DNA of 64,000 bases from Sclerotiophoma versabilis (lineage: Eukaryota; Ascomycota; Dothideomycetes; Pleosporales; Didymellaceae), in contig JAAROD010000069.1 of the NCBI GenBank assembly GCA_012274445.1, positions 496,001 through 560,000 on the forward strand. Reading direction: 5' to 3'. This document shows positions 47,353-59,454 of this stretch, piece by piece. Below the pieces are notes generated by a model that did no database searches, was not told where the DNA came from, and was given only the letters and a program-made list of their open reading frames with translations. Made by a program: the position numbers and the translations under genes. The first letter of the stretch is position 1. Each line of letters starts with the position of its first letter.

Positions 47353-48696
47353 TGTGACGATATTCGAGGGGCAAAATGCGGAAGGTGAAATATAGAACGA
47401 GTGTACTTGATGTGAGTAGGTTCAGCTCAAGACCCAGAAGAGGAAAGAACGTGGTGACTAGATATGCTGATGGTGTGCCTTCGGAATTTTGACCGTCACC
47501 GAGACATATGCTTATGTAGATCTAATGTTTACTCAACTTGCAACTGACCACATCTAGACACTGCCACTCAGCTTGGAATGTGTGAGGGCGGCTCGCAGAT
47601 GTTGGAATCGATAAGCTGAACCTTAGCATCACCATGTAATCTCGCGGCAACACCGACAATGAAAAAGCAGCCTCGATCATACTGGTGCCATCCGCGGTCT
47701 CTTGATGGCGCTCGTGTATCTCCTGAAGTTGTGCTAGACTGCATGTATCGATTCGTAACTGTGCCCACTTGTTCTCCCAGAGGTCGCGAGTGAGCTCCTG
47801 TTCTGGTGAGGGTTGACTCGATCGAGAGGAAAAACAAGCTTTCATCTACTGCATGAGAGCCGCAACTTCCACGGAGCGTCCTCAATACGGGGACTCCGAT
47901 CGGCGAAAGAAGTATAGCGCGCGGCTACCACTCCTACGCGACAGCGCTATCGCGTTTTGGTTCGTGCTCGGGTCGACTTGTAGGAGCCGGCGCTCAAAGA
48001 GGCTTGCGCATAGGCATTCCCATAGTCCGCGCCATCTGCACGTGGAATTGGTGCAGCTGAGGCGGGAGATGGGCATAGTGGTGCAATATTTTGGAAGCTG
48101 AAAGGAGCTCTCGCGGTGAACAAGTGCCAGCCATATGCCGTGAAGTGGGCCTAATCGTTTCCTGATCGAGGAAGGTGCAATCCCTGATTAGTGGACCTCG
48201 ATGTAAGGCTGGGCTGACAGCTTGCGATTTTTTGTACCGGCTTCAAGCCACGTCGTTTACTACGTCAGCTATCAAAATATCCGTTTGCATGCTGCAGACT
48301 TATGCATGTTGACAATCGAGTGTGTGTGTGCTTCCAGTATCACGCTAGACACCAAAGGCCACGATGTGCACATTGTCTGCTTCGGGCAATCCGTGTGCAG
48401 CTCACCACATGCAAGCCACAAGTGCGCACCGGTAGGGCTCTGTAGTTTGTTCAAGGCGAGGCTGAGCTGCGTTTTATAGCGTCAGTTGCTATGTGTATAG
48501 TACACAGGAGGTACGGCGATCCCGTAAGAAAGTCAATGTACCTAATTCGGTGCCACGGTAGCTGCTATATGATCCAGGGCATGCATTCAACTAGATGCTC
48601 TGCACCAAAGCAAGCCGTTCTCGACTTTGATCAGGCTGTTGAGTTGCAGTGACTGTCCTGTTCTCACTACAACATTACTACGGCCCTAACAGCGTC
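47353..48696. other. 1.3-kb intergenic region with one doubtful small ORF
   Basis: Contains the TMEM53-like promoter and the MFS promoter on opposite ends. A doubtful small frame is listed separately. Another short stretch on the minus strand near 48000-48090 reads as a helical Gln/His/Met-rich peptide in one frame, but I could not extend it. Confidence 0.4.
47522..47845 (-). CDS. Doubtful small hypothetical protein
   Basis: ATG-initiated frame of 107 residues (MKACFSSRSSQPSPEQELTR...). The middle ('DLWENKWAQLRIDTCSLAQL') has a coding-like composition, but no family is recognised and the last 30 residues look random. It could be a remnant exon or chance. Confidence 0.22.
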   Translation of the reverse strand: MKACFSSRSSQPSPEQELTRDLWENKWAQLRIDTCSLAQLQEIHERHQETADGTSMIEAAFSLSVLPRDYMVMLRFSLSIPTSASRPHTFQAEWQCLDVVSCKLSKH

Positions 48697-50960
48697 ATGG
48701 CGTCAGCGCACATGATATTCCCCATCCTACCTCTCAGGCCGCAGCAGTCCATTGGGTCGCAGGCAATGAATGCTGGTAACGGTCATACGTGGAGCGACAC
48801 AGAGAAGTCACACTCAGGTGTAATGGAGCTTCCGCCATACACGTTTCCATCAGAGAGGGTCCAATCGGTCGACAACAAGAGAGGTATGCATGTCTTACTC
48901 CAATGGCGTTCGTTTGGTGGCTGACCAGTATTCACAGTCGACAATCCCTCTCTCTACTCAGTAGAAAGGCCTGCAACCCCCTCCGCAAGGGAGGCCCTGG
49001 CCACTCACCCCGTCCCGCCTCTACAATTGCCTCCGACGTTACCTACAACTCCTCCCCGTAAGCGACCAGTATCTTCTTACATATCGTTTGGTTCAAGCAT
49101 GGACTTCGATCTTGAGGCTAAAGCTGAGACTGCGGCGCCTATCGAGTGGAGACCTTCAAAGAATGAGTTATTGGTAATGGTCAGTCTGAGCTTTGTCTCG
49201 TTGATGGTTGCATTGGACGCGACTGTTCTCGTTACTGTGCTGCCGGTGCGTATTCCCCAGGGTCGTGGAGTACCTGTCGTTGACGATGGACAGGAGATAG
49301 CACATTCCCTGGATGGGACTTCGGCGGAAGCGTTTTGGGCAGGCACATCATAGTGGGTAGCTGAAGCAATGCCTGGAAGAGCTAAGCTGATTAAACTCCC
49401 AGTCTCTTGACTTCCGCCATCTTCCAACCGGTCATTGCCTCAATCTCTTCTAATTTCGGCCGCCAGCAGATGCTCTTGCTCTCTTTGACTTTCGTATGTA
49501 CTCTTCGCATTCTCCACATAGCGTACCTAACATGTCTAGTTCACACTCGGCACTGTTCTTTGCTCAGTCGCCCATGACTTTACCGTCTTGCTTACTGGAC
49601 GATCTATCCAGGGTATTGGCGGTGGTGGCATCATCACCATCACACAGGTGGTCTTCTGCGACATCGTGCCCTTGAGACAGCGGCCGAAATATTTTGCTAT
49701 GGTCCTCGGTTCCTGGTCGATTGGGAGCATTGTCGGCCCTGTGGTGGGTGGTTCGCTGGTCGAGAACGCGTCTTGGCGCTGGTGGGTTACATGTGGCTCG
49801 TACACTGAGCTCTGCTGACGTGATCTACTAGGTGCTTCCACATCAACTACCCATTCTGTGGTGTTGGATTTGTCGTCGCCGCCTTGTTCGTCCGTATGAA
49901 CGCCACAACACAGCTCACGATTACGCAGAAGCTAAAGCAGACTGACTGGGTCGGCGTCTTCCTCTTTATAGGTAGCTTCACTAGCTTTCTCATCGGTCTT
50001 TCTTTTGGCGGCGTCCAGCACCCTTGGACCTCCGCCGCCACACTTGCGCCTATGATCGTAGGTCTCGTAGGCATTGCCGCCTTTCTCGGCTGGCAAGTGT
50101 ATAAGAAGCCTTACAGCCTCTTGCCCATGTCGATCTTCTACAACTGGTCAGCTATCGCTGCATTTTATTGCTCAATGATCAACGGTCTGGTGGTAAGTAG
50201 GTTCTTGGCTTCCAGCAAGCTCAGGCTAACCCATGCTAGCTCTTCACAGCTCTCTACTACATTCCTTTCTTCTTTATGTCTGTTCGTGGTCAATCACCAA
50301 CGCATGCAGGTGTCGACCTGTTTCCTGCTGTCTGCTTCCTTGTTCCCGGTTCCATTGTTGTCGCGGTTTTGACTGCAAGGCTCGGACGATTCCGATGGGC
50401 TATTTGGCTCGGTTGGGCTATCACAACAGTCGCCTGCGGTCTCTTTATCATGTTCGGCATCCACACCAGGCTAGTGGTCATCGCAATAGCGCTCGCTCTG
50501 TTTGGTATTGGTTCGGGCATGGTCTTGACCAGCGTCAACGTCGGCATCCAGGCTATGTCCAAGGTCGAAGACTGTGCTATGGCTGCTAGCATGTACGGTT
50601 TCTTCCGCAGCCTCGGTATGCCTATTGGTGTCGCAGTAAGTTGGACTCTTCGATGTGTTTAGTACTAAGACTGATGTTCGCCAGCTGTCGGGTACCGTCT
50701 TCCAGAACGCCATGTCAAGTAAGTTGACAGCGCTTGGTCTCCCCACACAAATCGGCCATGACTCTGAGCAATATGTCTTCATTCTTCGACACATGGCAGA
50801 TGGAGCCGAGAGGACTGCGATCCTCGAGTCCTACATGCATGGATTTCACGCTGTTTTTGTCTTCGTGGCGGCCACATCAGCGAGCGCGTTGATTGCCAGC
50901 TTTGCGATCCGCAAGTTTAGCATGGACAAGATCCTGCTTACAACATACTCAGTCAAATAA
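48697..50960 (+). CDS. MFS transporter, DHA2-like (14-helix) drug:H+ antiporter family
   Basis: Predicted proton-coupled efflux pump. Eight exons keep phase: 48697-48883, 48938-49245, 49294-49352, 49403-49493, 49540-49781, 49832-50192, 50240-50635 and 50685-50960, giving about 639 residues. A polar N-terminus of ~125 residues precedes helix 1 ('LVMVSLSFVSLMVALDATVL'). Motif A-like 'SNFGRQQMLLLS' and the antiporter motif C 'WSIGSIVGPVVGG' are present, along with 'GIGGGGIITITQVVFCDIVP', typical of DHA2. Further helices run to 'VFVAATSASALIASFAIR'. The substrate is unknown. Related pumps occur in toxin or metabolite clusters, but no biosynthetic gene is adjacent. Introns are 46-54 bp with good branch sites. 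Confidence 0.9.
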
Positions 50961-52724
50961 GGCTGACGACGTGGCATGCGACCCCTTCTTTTCTCTTTCC
51001 TTTTCTTTTCTCAACAAACTGGGTCCGCTCCCTTCCGTAGATTCCATGATACCCCGCAGTAATAGACTCCTTACCATTTCCAACATGAGTTCGGTCCGAA
51101 TATGATGCCAGATGCCAGGCAAATATGTGTGCAGTAATGTGTCGTCTCTATCGAAGTTATGTCATGGGTGACAGGTGGGCAGAAGGGGTCAAACACGCCG
51201 ACGCGCGCCCTCCCTGAGATATTCGACGCGCTAGCGCAAATTGTCTAACAAGAAATCTGCCGCTTATCATCACGACACTCGCAGGACGCGTCGCACGTTG
51301 CCAAAGCACTCGCAAACTCGGCCACATTCTCCTGAAGTTTTCGGCAGCCGCTATTGTTGTCCCGCTTTCTCCTTACCGCGCCCCATTGCACAAAGCCTTC
51401 TTGCCTCTTCAGCTAGATAGGCAGTGTGCGCGAACGCAAGAACACACCCAGTCAAGTGCTGGATCCCGGTCGACTCGCTTCAAAAAGGAAGACACGACAG
51501 GCGATACTCAACGACGCGAAACGCGCTAGCCTGCTGTTCGGTATCTAGCAATCTCGATTAATGTGCGAATACCACAGTCTTATCCTCCTTCCTCTCTCGG
51601 GTCAGAACTCCTTACACATCGTCTCATGTTGATCCGTGGCGCATCTAAGTGGGCAATTGTCAATACGACCAATGCTCAGGATTGCCGTGCAACCTTGCGA
51701 ATATCGTGCTGGAGCTCCCGGTCTCGCTGTCCAATCGAAGCCATGCCAGTCGGCGCGCCACAGTGACAGGTCGCTCGTGTCAAAGTGCAAGCGCGTTTTT
51801 CGTACCTTATCTGTTGGCTGCTAGCTGGACTACCATTTGGTTCTGCGGCAAAGGGGAGTACACTGCGCACGTACCCTGTAGTGTCAACCGTCAGCCGATG
51901 GTCCGAAGTCGGTCCAGTGACATTTCCAGATCATCCACAACGGCTTCGATGCTTCGACGAGCTGATCCTTCCATGCGTCATCCAGGAACCGGCTGCATGA
52001 CCCCTTACAAGGGCCTGGCGCGCCAAATGTATTCGTGACTGCACATTGTGCGGCTGTGATAGGTGAACTTTTGCTCTAATCCCAGGTCCGTGCAATCGTT
52101 CGCTTCGCGCCGGGCTCCCGGAAGGCCTCAGGACGTTCACCTGAGGCTCTGCCGTCAACGCTTAGAATGACCTCGCAACGCACGGAGACGCTTGCAGCCA
52201 AAGTCATTCGATCATGCTTCCCCGAGATCCATCGTTCGTCATTTTTTCTGGCCTTCGAGCACCCTGCGCACATCAAACACGTTACACGCTTTACATCTTG
52301 GCGCGCTGTCGCAACCTCAGCCTTGCCCCAACTTTGGGTTCGTGACAGGGATCTGGTCAGGCTATCGCCAGGGCTCGGGCACTTCTGCGGCCAACCCTCC
52401 AATTTAGCTTCTTCTATGGCTTTTCCAGAACAATTCCCAACCCGCGCTCCCCGCTGCAATCTGATGATGTGATATAACAACCTCGTCGCACCAGCAGCAG
52501 CTGATGCCTGTCCGGAAACACGTTCGCCCACTCCTTGTGAAATCCGTTGCCCTTACCTGGATACCCTTCTTTACTCTCCTTTTGCTACGAATGCATAGCG
52601 CTCTGCTGCCAGAGGGTGTCGTCCAAAGTTCAAGTCGCGTCGGTTGCATGAACGGTACATTCGGCATGTCAATAGGAGTCACTTGTAGATCTGGAACCTG
52701 CTAGTCAACCGGGTTTGTTACAAG
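50961..52724. other. 1.8-kb gene-poor region
   Basis: Between two plus-strand genes. A CT-rich stretch follows the MFS stop (about 50985-51015). Several short frames on both strands resemble nothing I recognise. The right part is presumably a long promoter/5' UTR of the zinc-finger gene. Confidence 0.45.
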
Positions 52725-54667
52725 ATGGAAGACTATGTCGACATTCCCGAGGATTCCATGCGGCACATTGAGGCTTTGTTGGCAAGACATCCTCCGCAAA
52801 TGATCCAGAGGATGTTCGCGCAGACTCTTGAGTCTCGTAGGTCGCGAACCTCTTTCTCTTTGTATGAAGCTGAACTCAGATAGGTCGTAATTCTATATCA
52901 TCCCTCGCATCCACGAACACTACTGCAACGAGTTCAACGTCATCATCCGGCTCATCATGGCGGTCCCGTCTGTCGATCGCATCCACATTCTCAACTTCCA
53001 CCGGAAGTAGTGACGCTGTCCCTTCCATAGCCTCGTCAGCTTCGTCACGCTTCAGGATGAGAAGAGCAGAGCCTCGTTCGTTTCCAGCTGGTCTAGATCC
53101 CACGCGGCCTGTTCCTGCTACGTTGACGCCTGCTTCTGACATTAGCAGCCCGCTTAACAACCAGCCTGAGCACAGCTATACGCCTACAGATGACACCAGC
53201 ATTTCTTCGCCCATTCTATTCCCAGATGAGAAGAGCCAAGGCCATTCAGGTGAATCATACATGTTCTGCACTTACTGTGCCGAACAGAAGTCTCTGAAGA
53301 CCTTCAAGGCAAAGTCCGACTGGAAGAAGCACGAAGCAAGGATGCACGAGACTGGTGAAGACTGGGCGTGTGTTGTGATAGGGTGTAGCCGCGTCTTCGA
53401 TCGACAGAAGGACTTTATCAAGCACCATCAACGCTACCATTCCGGCCGACCGCTACCATCCTTGACAGACATTGGCATCACCCTTCTCCCTAGAAGGGTT
53501 TTTGGTTGTGGTTTCGATAAATGCAAGGAAGTGAGCATTGGCTGGGACGAGCGGTGTGATCACGTTGCAAAGCATATGAAGAATGGTGCAACATCCGAGC
53601 AGTGGAAGTATTCGAATGTCATACGTAACTTGATCCGACAAGAAGCGCTACACGAAACCTGGAAGGAGATAATCGCATGTTTAGATGAGCGATTGAAGGA
53701 GAGCCGGGCTCAGATCAGCTGGTGCCCGGATAACACCAGGGTTTTGCGACAAAAGCTGCAATGCTGTGATCTCAGACCAAGTCGGGAAGAGGTGCTCATA
53801 ACAGCTTTGAGTCTACGTTCTGATGTTGTTTTGGATCCCGTACACCAGCAGGTGCCAGTCGGCTTCGTCACGCCCAGCAGAGATTCAGTGCCAAATGTCG
53901 ACAAGTTGACCCGTGAGCAACGCATGCAAATTCTCATCGGCCACTCAAACGTTCAGCTGTCTCGAACAAGGCTAGCAAGTCTCAATGCCGCTCTGCTTGG
54001 TGTCACAACCCATACGCCCAACTACCACTGCGGATCATCACCCTTTGGTGAATCCAATTCTCCAACAGTGGACACAAATGAGCGTCGCATAAGTTATATG
54101 GACATCGACCCAGGCAATTATCTGGACGTGTCGCAGCCTCCTATACCAGATCTGCACCTCAGCATGAGTGCACCTCAGATCCCCACTCCAGCCACCGACA
54201 ACGGACAGCAAATGCAGCAACAACCAAACAACTACATGGACCAAAGCAAGACCTCTCCGAATCCACTCGGGTGGTATTATCCGAACTATTTCGACGCTGC
54301 ACCTCAGTTTGAGGAGTCGCAATACTACGATCGGCCATCGCTAGGCCAGATGATTGCCAAACCTTTGCACAAAATAGGAAACCGGCTAAGCACATCGAGG
54401 AACAGCTCACGGCCAACATCTCACGTGGAACAGAGTCCTGACGACATGCATGTCAACTTTGGCCTCCACAATCCTGTGGCGGCGCTGAGTACGCGTAACC
54501 TGGATGCAACCATTCAGCCACAGCAGCAGCTCCAACCGCAGCAACACTTCCAGCAACAGCACACACACCAACGACAGCAGCAAACAATAGCACATCCCCA
54601 ACCACAACACTTCCGCAACCCTGCACAAATGCAGGATCAGCTTCATTTGTTCACGACTCACAATTAG
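52725..54667 (+). CDS. C2H2 zinc-finger protein, Gln-rich
   Basis: Likely transcription factor. Exon 1 (52725-52836) and exon 2 (52884-54667) keep phase (47-bp intron) and give 631 residues starting MEDYVDIPEDSMRH. A Ser/Thr-rich segment follows. Zinc-binding pairs start at about residue 166 with 'FCTYCAEQKSLKTFKAKSDW' leading to the pair 'KKHEARMH'; a second finger is 'CVVIGCSRVFDRQKDFIKHH', and a third, less regular one is 'FGCGFDKCKEVSIGWDERC' with 'DHVAKHM'. The C-terminal third is Pro/Gln/Asn-rich, ending with His/Gln repeats, as in fungal activation domains. The finger spacing fits a fungal family often annotated only as 'C2H2 finger domain protein'; the targets are unknown. Confidence 0.87.
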
Positions 54668-55575
54668 CGATGTTCAAGACATTGGTCTGTTTGGCATTCA
54701 GCGAGCATATAGACGTTTCTTATGTTGTTCCATATGTTGATTTCCATTGATACCCCGTGCTTTGGCACAATGACAGAGATGTATTATAATGTTGTTTGCA
54801 TTAGAGAATAGAGCCGTGAGGCAGATCTCGTCATACAGAGCCACGTCTGAAGCTTGTTGCCAAATGAAACAAGGACGATCAACGTCAGTCCTTCTTTTTC
54901 TGTCCTGTTTCTGGAACATCCTCGGATGAAATCTGGGTCGCAGTTGCTATGTCGAGGTGGGTAGTGAGTGGCGACTGAGCACAATACTTCTTCTGTTGTT
55001 TAGGTCCGCCTTCCTCACTTAGTTGGCATCGCCACTTCATGGATCTACAGCACCAGTATCCACGTTGACCTTTTTCAACCCATTCATACATACCCATGCT
55101 CCCTGATCGCTTTCAAAATCCCCTCAACCCTGATTGTCGCCCGCAGCCTCTCCTTCTCGTCCGTAGTCCCAGCAAGAGGCTGGCCTTTTACGCCTTCCTT
55201 GTATTTGTAATCGAAGCAGAGAAGTCTTTATTAAATGTGCAGGACCGAATGGTGCGCCATCGCTCAATGGATGGGAAGTAATAGACCGGAGGACGCAAAC
55301 TCCGTCTGTAAGAGGTGGCATTGTGAAGACTACACAGACTAGTAACGTTGATTGAAAGCGCAGAGAAGGCTCTTTCACAGATGTAAACCCAAGGAGTCTG
55401 AGTTACCTGCTGACATTGATAACAGGCTGCGCAGTGATCGTAAAAGTGCACGTTAGCCAAATCGTGCTCACCAAGGAAAGAGCATGGAAATCAAGTAAAT
55501 GTTGTGAAGAGTTGTTGTTCATTATCATGATGCAGACATTACAAACTCGCTAAATACATCAAAAGTCTCATAGCT
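54668..55575. other. Convergent intergenic region
   Basis: 908 bp between converging stop codons; nothing recognised beyond expected 3' UTRs. Confidence 0.5.
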
Positions 55576-58071
55576 CTATGCACTGACAACAGTGAGCTTC
55601 TCCGTCGCAACAATATCCCTGCTGCTGAAGCCGAGGTAGAGCGTGAACTCGCCCTCGGGAATGACCCACTCCTGGCTGATGATGTCCCAGTAGGACAGGT
55701 CACGGCGCATAAGCTCAAAGCCAACAGTCTGGCTCTCACCAGCCTCGAGGTAGACCTTCTCGAAGCCACGGAGCTGCTTTGGTGGGGTGCCAGCAGGTGT
55801 GCTCTCGGGGAAGCCGACGTACAGCTGAGGAACACCGGCACCAGCGACAGCGCCGGAGTTGGTAAGGGAGATGGTTACATTGTAGATGGACTCCCAGAGG
55901 GCTGGGTTGCCACCAGGCATGATCTTGCGCTGCTCGGGGTGGGCAGTAATGTTGTTCTCGAGGGGCTCAGCCTTGACATCGGAGATGTTGAAGGTGGTGT
56001 AGGAGAGACCGAAACCGAATTCGTAGCGGACAGAGATGTTGTGTGCATCGAAGTAGCGGTAGTCGATCTCGAGCTTTTCGTCGAACCAGGATTGCCAGTC
56101 GAAGTAACCGGTGGTGTTAATGGCGGTAGTGGGAGGAGCGTTGTAGTCAGAGCCGTTCTTTGCAATGGTGTAGGGCAGGTGACCGCTAGGGTTGACGTCA
56201 CCGTAAAGGATGTCAGTCAGCGAGTAGCCGGACTGCTCACCGGGGTAGTGAGCGGCAAGGATGGCGGTAACGTTCTCGTGATCAGCCCAGGGAAGGGTGT
56301 TGATACCAGAGGAATGGGTGATAACAACGGTATTGTTGCACTTGGAAGCGACGTTCTCAACTACGTCGTTGCCGTGCCAGTCAACGTTGAGATGATCACG
56401 GTCGGCAGCCTCTTCAGCCCAGGTCTTGAGCATGACGATGCAGACATGGGGAAGCTCGCCAATCCAGAGGTCGTCAAGGTCGCTCTCAGCAATCTCAGTG
56501 TTGTTGAGGAAGTACTGGACGATCTTGGTGCCGTTCGCGGCAGCGCGCTCCTGAATCGCATGCAGAGGGGTCACGAGAGAGGAAACCTGACCGGTACCAG
56601 AGCCACCACCAGCAAGGAGGGTTCCGTACTCATAGTTCTTCTGGTTCAGTTGCTTGTGCGGCTCAGCAGCATCGTTACCGAAAACAGCAATGTTGCGGGG
56701 GCTGTTAAGTGGGAGAGCACCCTTGTTCTTCAGAAGGACGGTACCGGCAGCGCCGTGCTTGCGGATGAGCTTGGCGTGGTCACCACGGACGTCACGGCTG
56801 CTCTCGCCAGTCAGGTTGAACTCACGAGACCAGGTGTTGACGGGAGAGAAAGTGTTCAGCGCAACAGTGCTAGGGTCGACGGTTGGGAAATCCTTGTCCT
56901 GTCCGAGCCAGTAGTAAGGAGTCATGATACGCAAGATCATGTCGTCGACGCGAGTGACATCGAGAGTACCGTTGTTGACAGCCAGGGTGACGTTGCCGCC
57001 AAAGAAGGAAGGAGCACCGAAGGCTGTACCGTAGGAGCCAAGGCCACCAGGCATGTTCATGTCGAGACCAGCCTCAATGGAAGCGACTCCGCTGTGAACC
57101 GCACCCCAGTCAGACATGATGTAGCCCTGGAAGCCGAGCTCAGTCTTGAGCAGACCGTTCTGAGTTGCGGAGTTCTGGCAGCCGTAAGAGCCGTTGATGC
57201 GCTGGTAGCTACACATGAAAGAAGCAGCCTTAGCCTTGACGGCGTTAGCGAAGGGCCACAAGTAGAGCTCGTGCATGGTGCGGTCGTCAAGGTTGGAGGA
57301 CAGAGCCGCAACGTCGGTGTCGGTAGTAGTACCGTTCTTGCTATAAACGGGGTTACGGGCAGTCTCCTGCTCGTTTGCAATGTAGTGCTTTGCGGTGGCT
57401 TGGACACCAGCATCTTGGTGACCAGTGATGGTCTCTTCCATGGCAACACCAGTAAGGTAAGGGTCGGCAGCGAAGCCTTCCCAGTTACGGCCCGCATAGG
57501 CAGAGCGACCCAGAGGTCCGGCAACAGGGCTGAGGGCAACGTGAGCGCCCTTAGCCCTGAATTCCTGGCCCATGGCGTAACCACGCTCGTGCATCAGGGC
57601 TCTGTCCCACGATGCAGCGGCAGAAACACCAGCAGAGAAGACGCTGGCGTAGTCTGCGACACGGATGGCCAGAGGTCCGTCCTGCAAGCAGAGACCCTGG
57701 AAACCAAGACGAGGAATGGCAACAATGTTGCCAACGCAAGGCCCAGCTTGACCAGTGACCATATCGGCCTTCTCCTCAAGAGTGAGCTGGTCAACAAAGG
57801 CACGTGCCTTCGCGACAGCATCCTCCCAACCGCCAGTTGCGTCTGCGGAGATGTTGGCTGTCGCGTGTTAGACTATTATTTGGTTCTCTCAAACTTGTGT
57901 TTTCAGGCACTTACGAGAAGGGTAGACGGCTGGTGAGTGGCCACGATCACCCAAGATGGTCGTGTTCAAAGGCTGGACATACGAGAATGCATCGTCAGAC
58001 CTCGAGCCGGAGTCATATGCCTGAGCATTAACAACAGTCAAAACTGCAAGTGCTGAGAGAAGGGCTGCCAT
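55576..58071 (-). CDS. Secreted GH3 beta-glucosidase
   Basis: Exons 58071-57915 and 57857-55576 keep phase (57-bp intron) and give 812 residues. Residues 1-18 (MAALLSALAVLTVVNAQA) are a signal peptide. The GH3 N-terminal barrel starts around 'LTLEEKADMVTGQAGPCVGN'; the nucleophile Asp is in 'YIMSDWGAVHSG' (about D302). The (alpha/beta) sandwich follows with 'NIAVFGNDAA' and the fibronectin-III-like C-terminal domain with 'PQLYVGFPESTPAGTPPKQL' and 'LRGFEKVYLEAGE'. 'KHYIANEQETARN' is the substrate-binding Lys-His motif. Many N-glycosylation sequons fit secretion. Likely releases glucose from beta-linked oligosaccharides; aryl-glucosidase activity is equally possible. Strong codon bias produces a 665-codon shadow frame on the other strand. 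Confidence 0.95.
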
Positions 58072-59454
58072 GGTGTGTGATGGACAGGTTGATAGGGCCT
58101 TGTCCTTTGCAACGATCGTCCATACTGGTCCTTATATACTTTCCACTGCACAGAAAGCACGTCCTCATCTCGTCGGGTCGGCAATTCAGCTTTCATGGTA
58201 GTCTACATGGCAGTACCAGGGCTGCCGAACCGAAGTTTGGCCGTGTGGAGAGATAGGTGGCTTGGAGGCTCCAAAACTGGGGCTTCCAACGTCATCCTAG
58301 TACTGGAGAAGCACTGCCAAGGCGTAAGTTCTAGTCTCGCAGGCGCTTTGGCGGTCGTTGGTTAAGCGTGGCTCGTGCCGAAGTCGGTAGAGAAACGTCG
58401 GAGCGGAAGACCGATGTGTAGGATTGAGGCACAGTGATCGTCAAAATGCTGTCCAGGAAGTACAAGGACCGACTTTGGCGAATTGTACTTGCCTACTCAC
58501 AGCATTTGTTGGCTTCCAAAGCAACTGCTCTCGTTTTGCAGTTGACGGAATACTCCATGTTGTCAGGTGCTCATCTCCGCACAAACCCATTGTCAGCCTC
58601 CTCTTACGACTCGTGCCAGCGGGGAGGCAGCGATGTCCATGACAGCCACAACCGCATCGGCTGCCAGCAGCCTTGTTCTTGGCTTACAGCAAGCATCACG
58701 AAGAAGAGCCGGGACTCTTACCATGACATCGTGTGAGGTCTGTGGGTGCGCAGAGCCTCGTCTCGCGACCTCGTGGCTTGCAAAACTTGAGGAGCCGTCA
58801 GGCACACTAGTTCAGCTTTGGGATTCACTAAACCCAACTGAAAGATCCCACCCGCAAACTGCAACCCCAGCGTACGTCACTCCGCTCGGTCCCCACACAA
58901 AACTCCCCGCGATCCAATTGCCGGTGTAGTGCCGTGCTGGGATGGGGTGCATGTGGGATCTCCATTTTGCAACTTTTCTCTTGGTTCCCGTTGTTGGGGA
59001 CGAAAAACCTTCGCATCGTGGAGTGTTTGCATCAAATGCGGGGCTCCACCGGTAATTGGCCGCTGCTATAGGTCGAAAGGCCATCCCAGTTCACGAGAGA
59101 CTTGGGGGATGCCGGGTATGTCCCCGGCTAACATTCCCCAAGATGCTCAGATATTCCCCGCAATAAAGCTGACAAACACGTGTGCGTGTGGAAATCATGT
59201 CGCCGATGATGGGAGAGAGACGAAAAATCGTTGGGAATGATAATGTCACGTCGCAATGTGGTAACTTCAGAATTGTATGTACCGAATATGGAATTACTAT
59301 ACGCTAAGTAAAATATTAAAGTCTAGTATGGTTAACAAAAGAGGAGCCCCACGTTCCAGGTGGACGACAGTGGTCCGAGGAAGCAAAGAGTAAATTTTGA
59401 GCCGCGACAACGGCAATGACAAACCGAGAAAACAACACGCCCCACATTCTACCA
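58072..59454. other. Intergenic region, GH3 promoter and ABC-transporter 3' UTR
   Basis: 1.4 kb between two minus-strand genes. Apart from the TATA box near 58131 no gene or motif is recognised. The part left of 59400 is AT-richer and probably the ABC transporter's 3' UTR. Confidence 0.45.
58131..58140 (-). promoter_or_regulatory. TATA box upstream of the GH3 gene
   Basis: On the minus strand AGTATATAAG lies about 60 bp upstream of the GH3 start codon, a normal fungal spacing. Confidence 0.6.

Noticed and set aside
55939..57936. 665-codon open frame antisense to the GH3 gene
   Set aside because: Same cause as above; the Val/Gly/Ser-rich translation mirrors the GH3 codons and has no domain.
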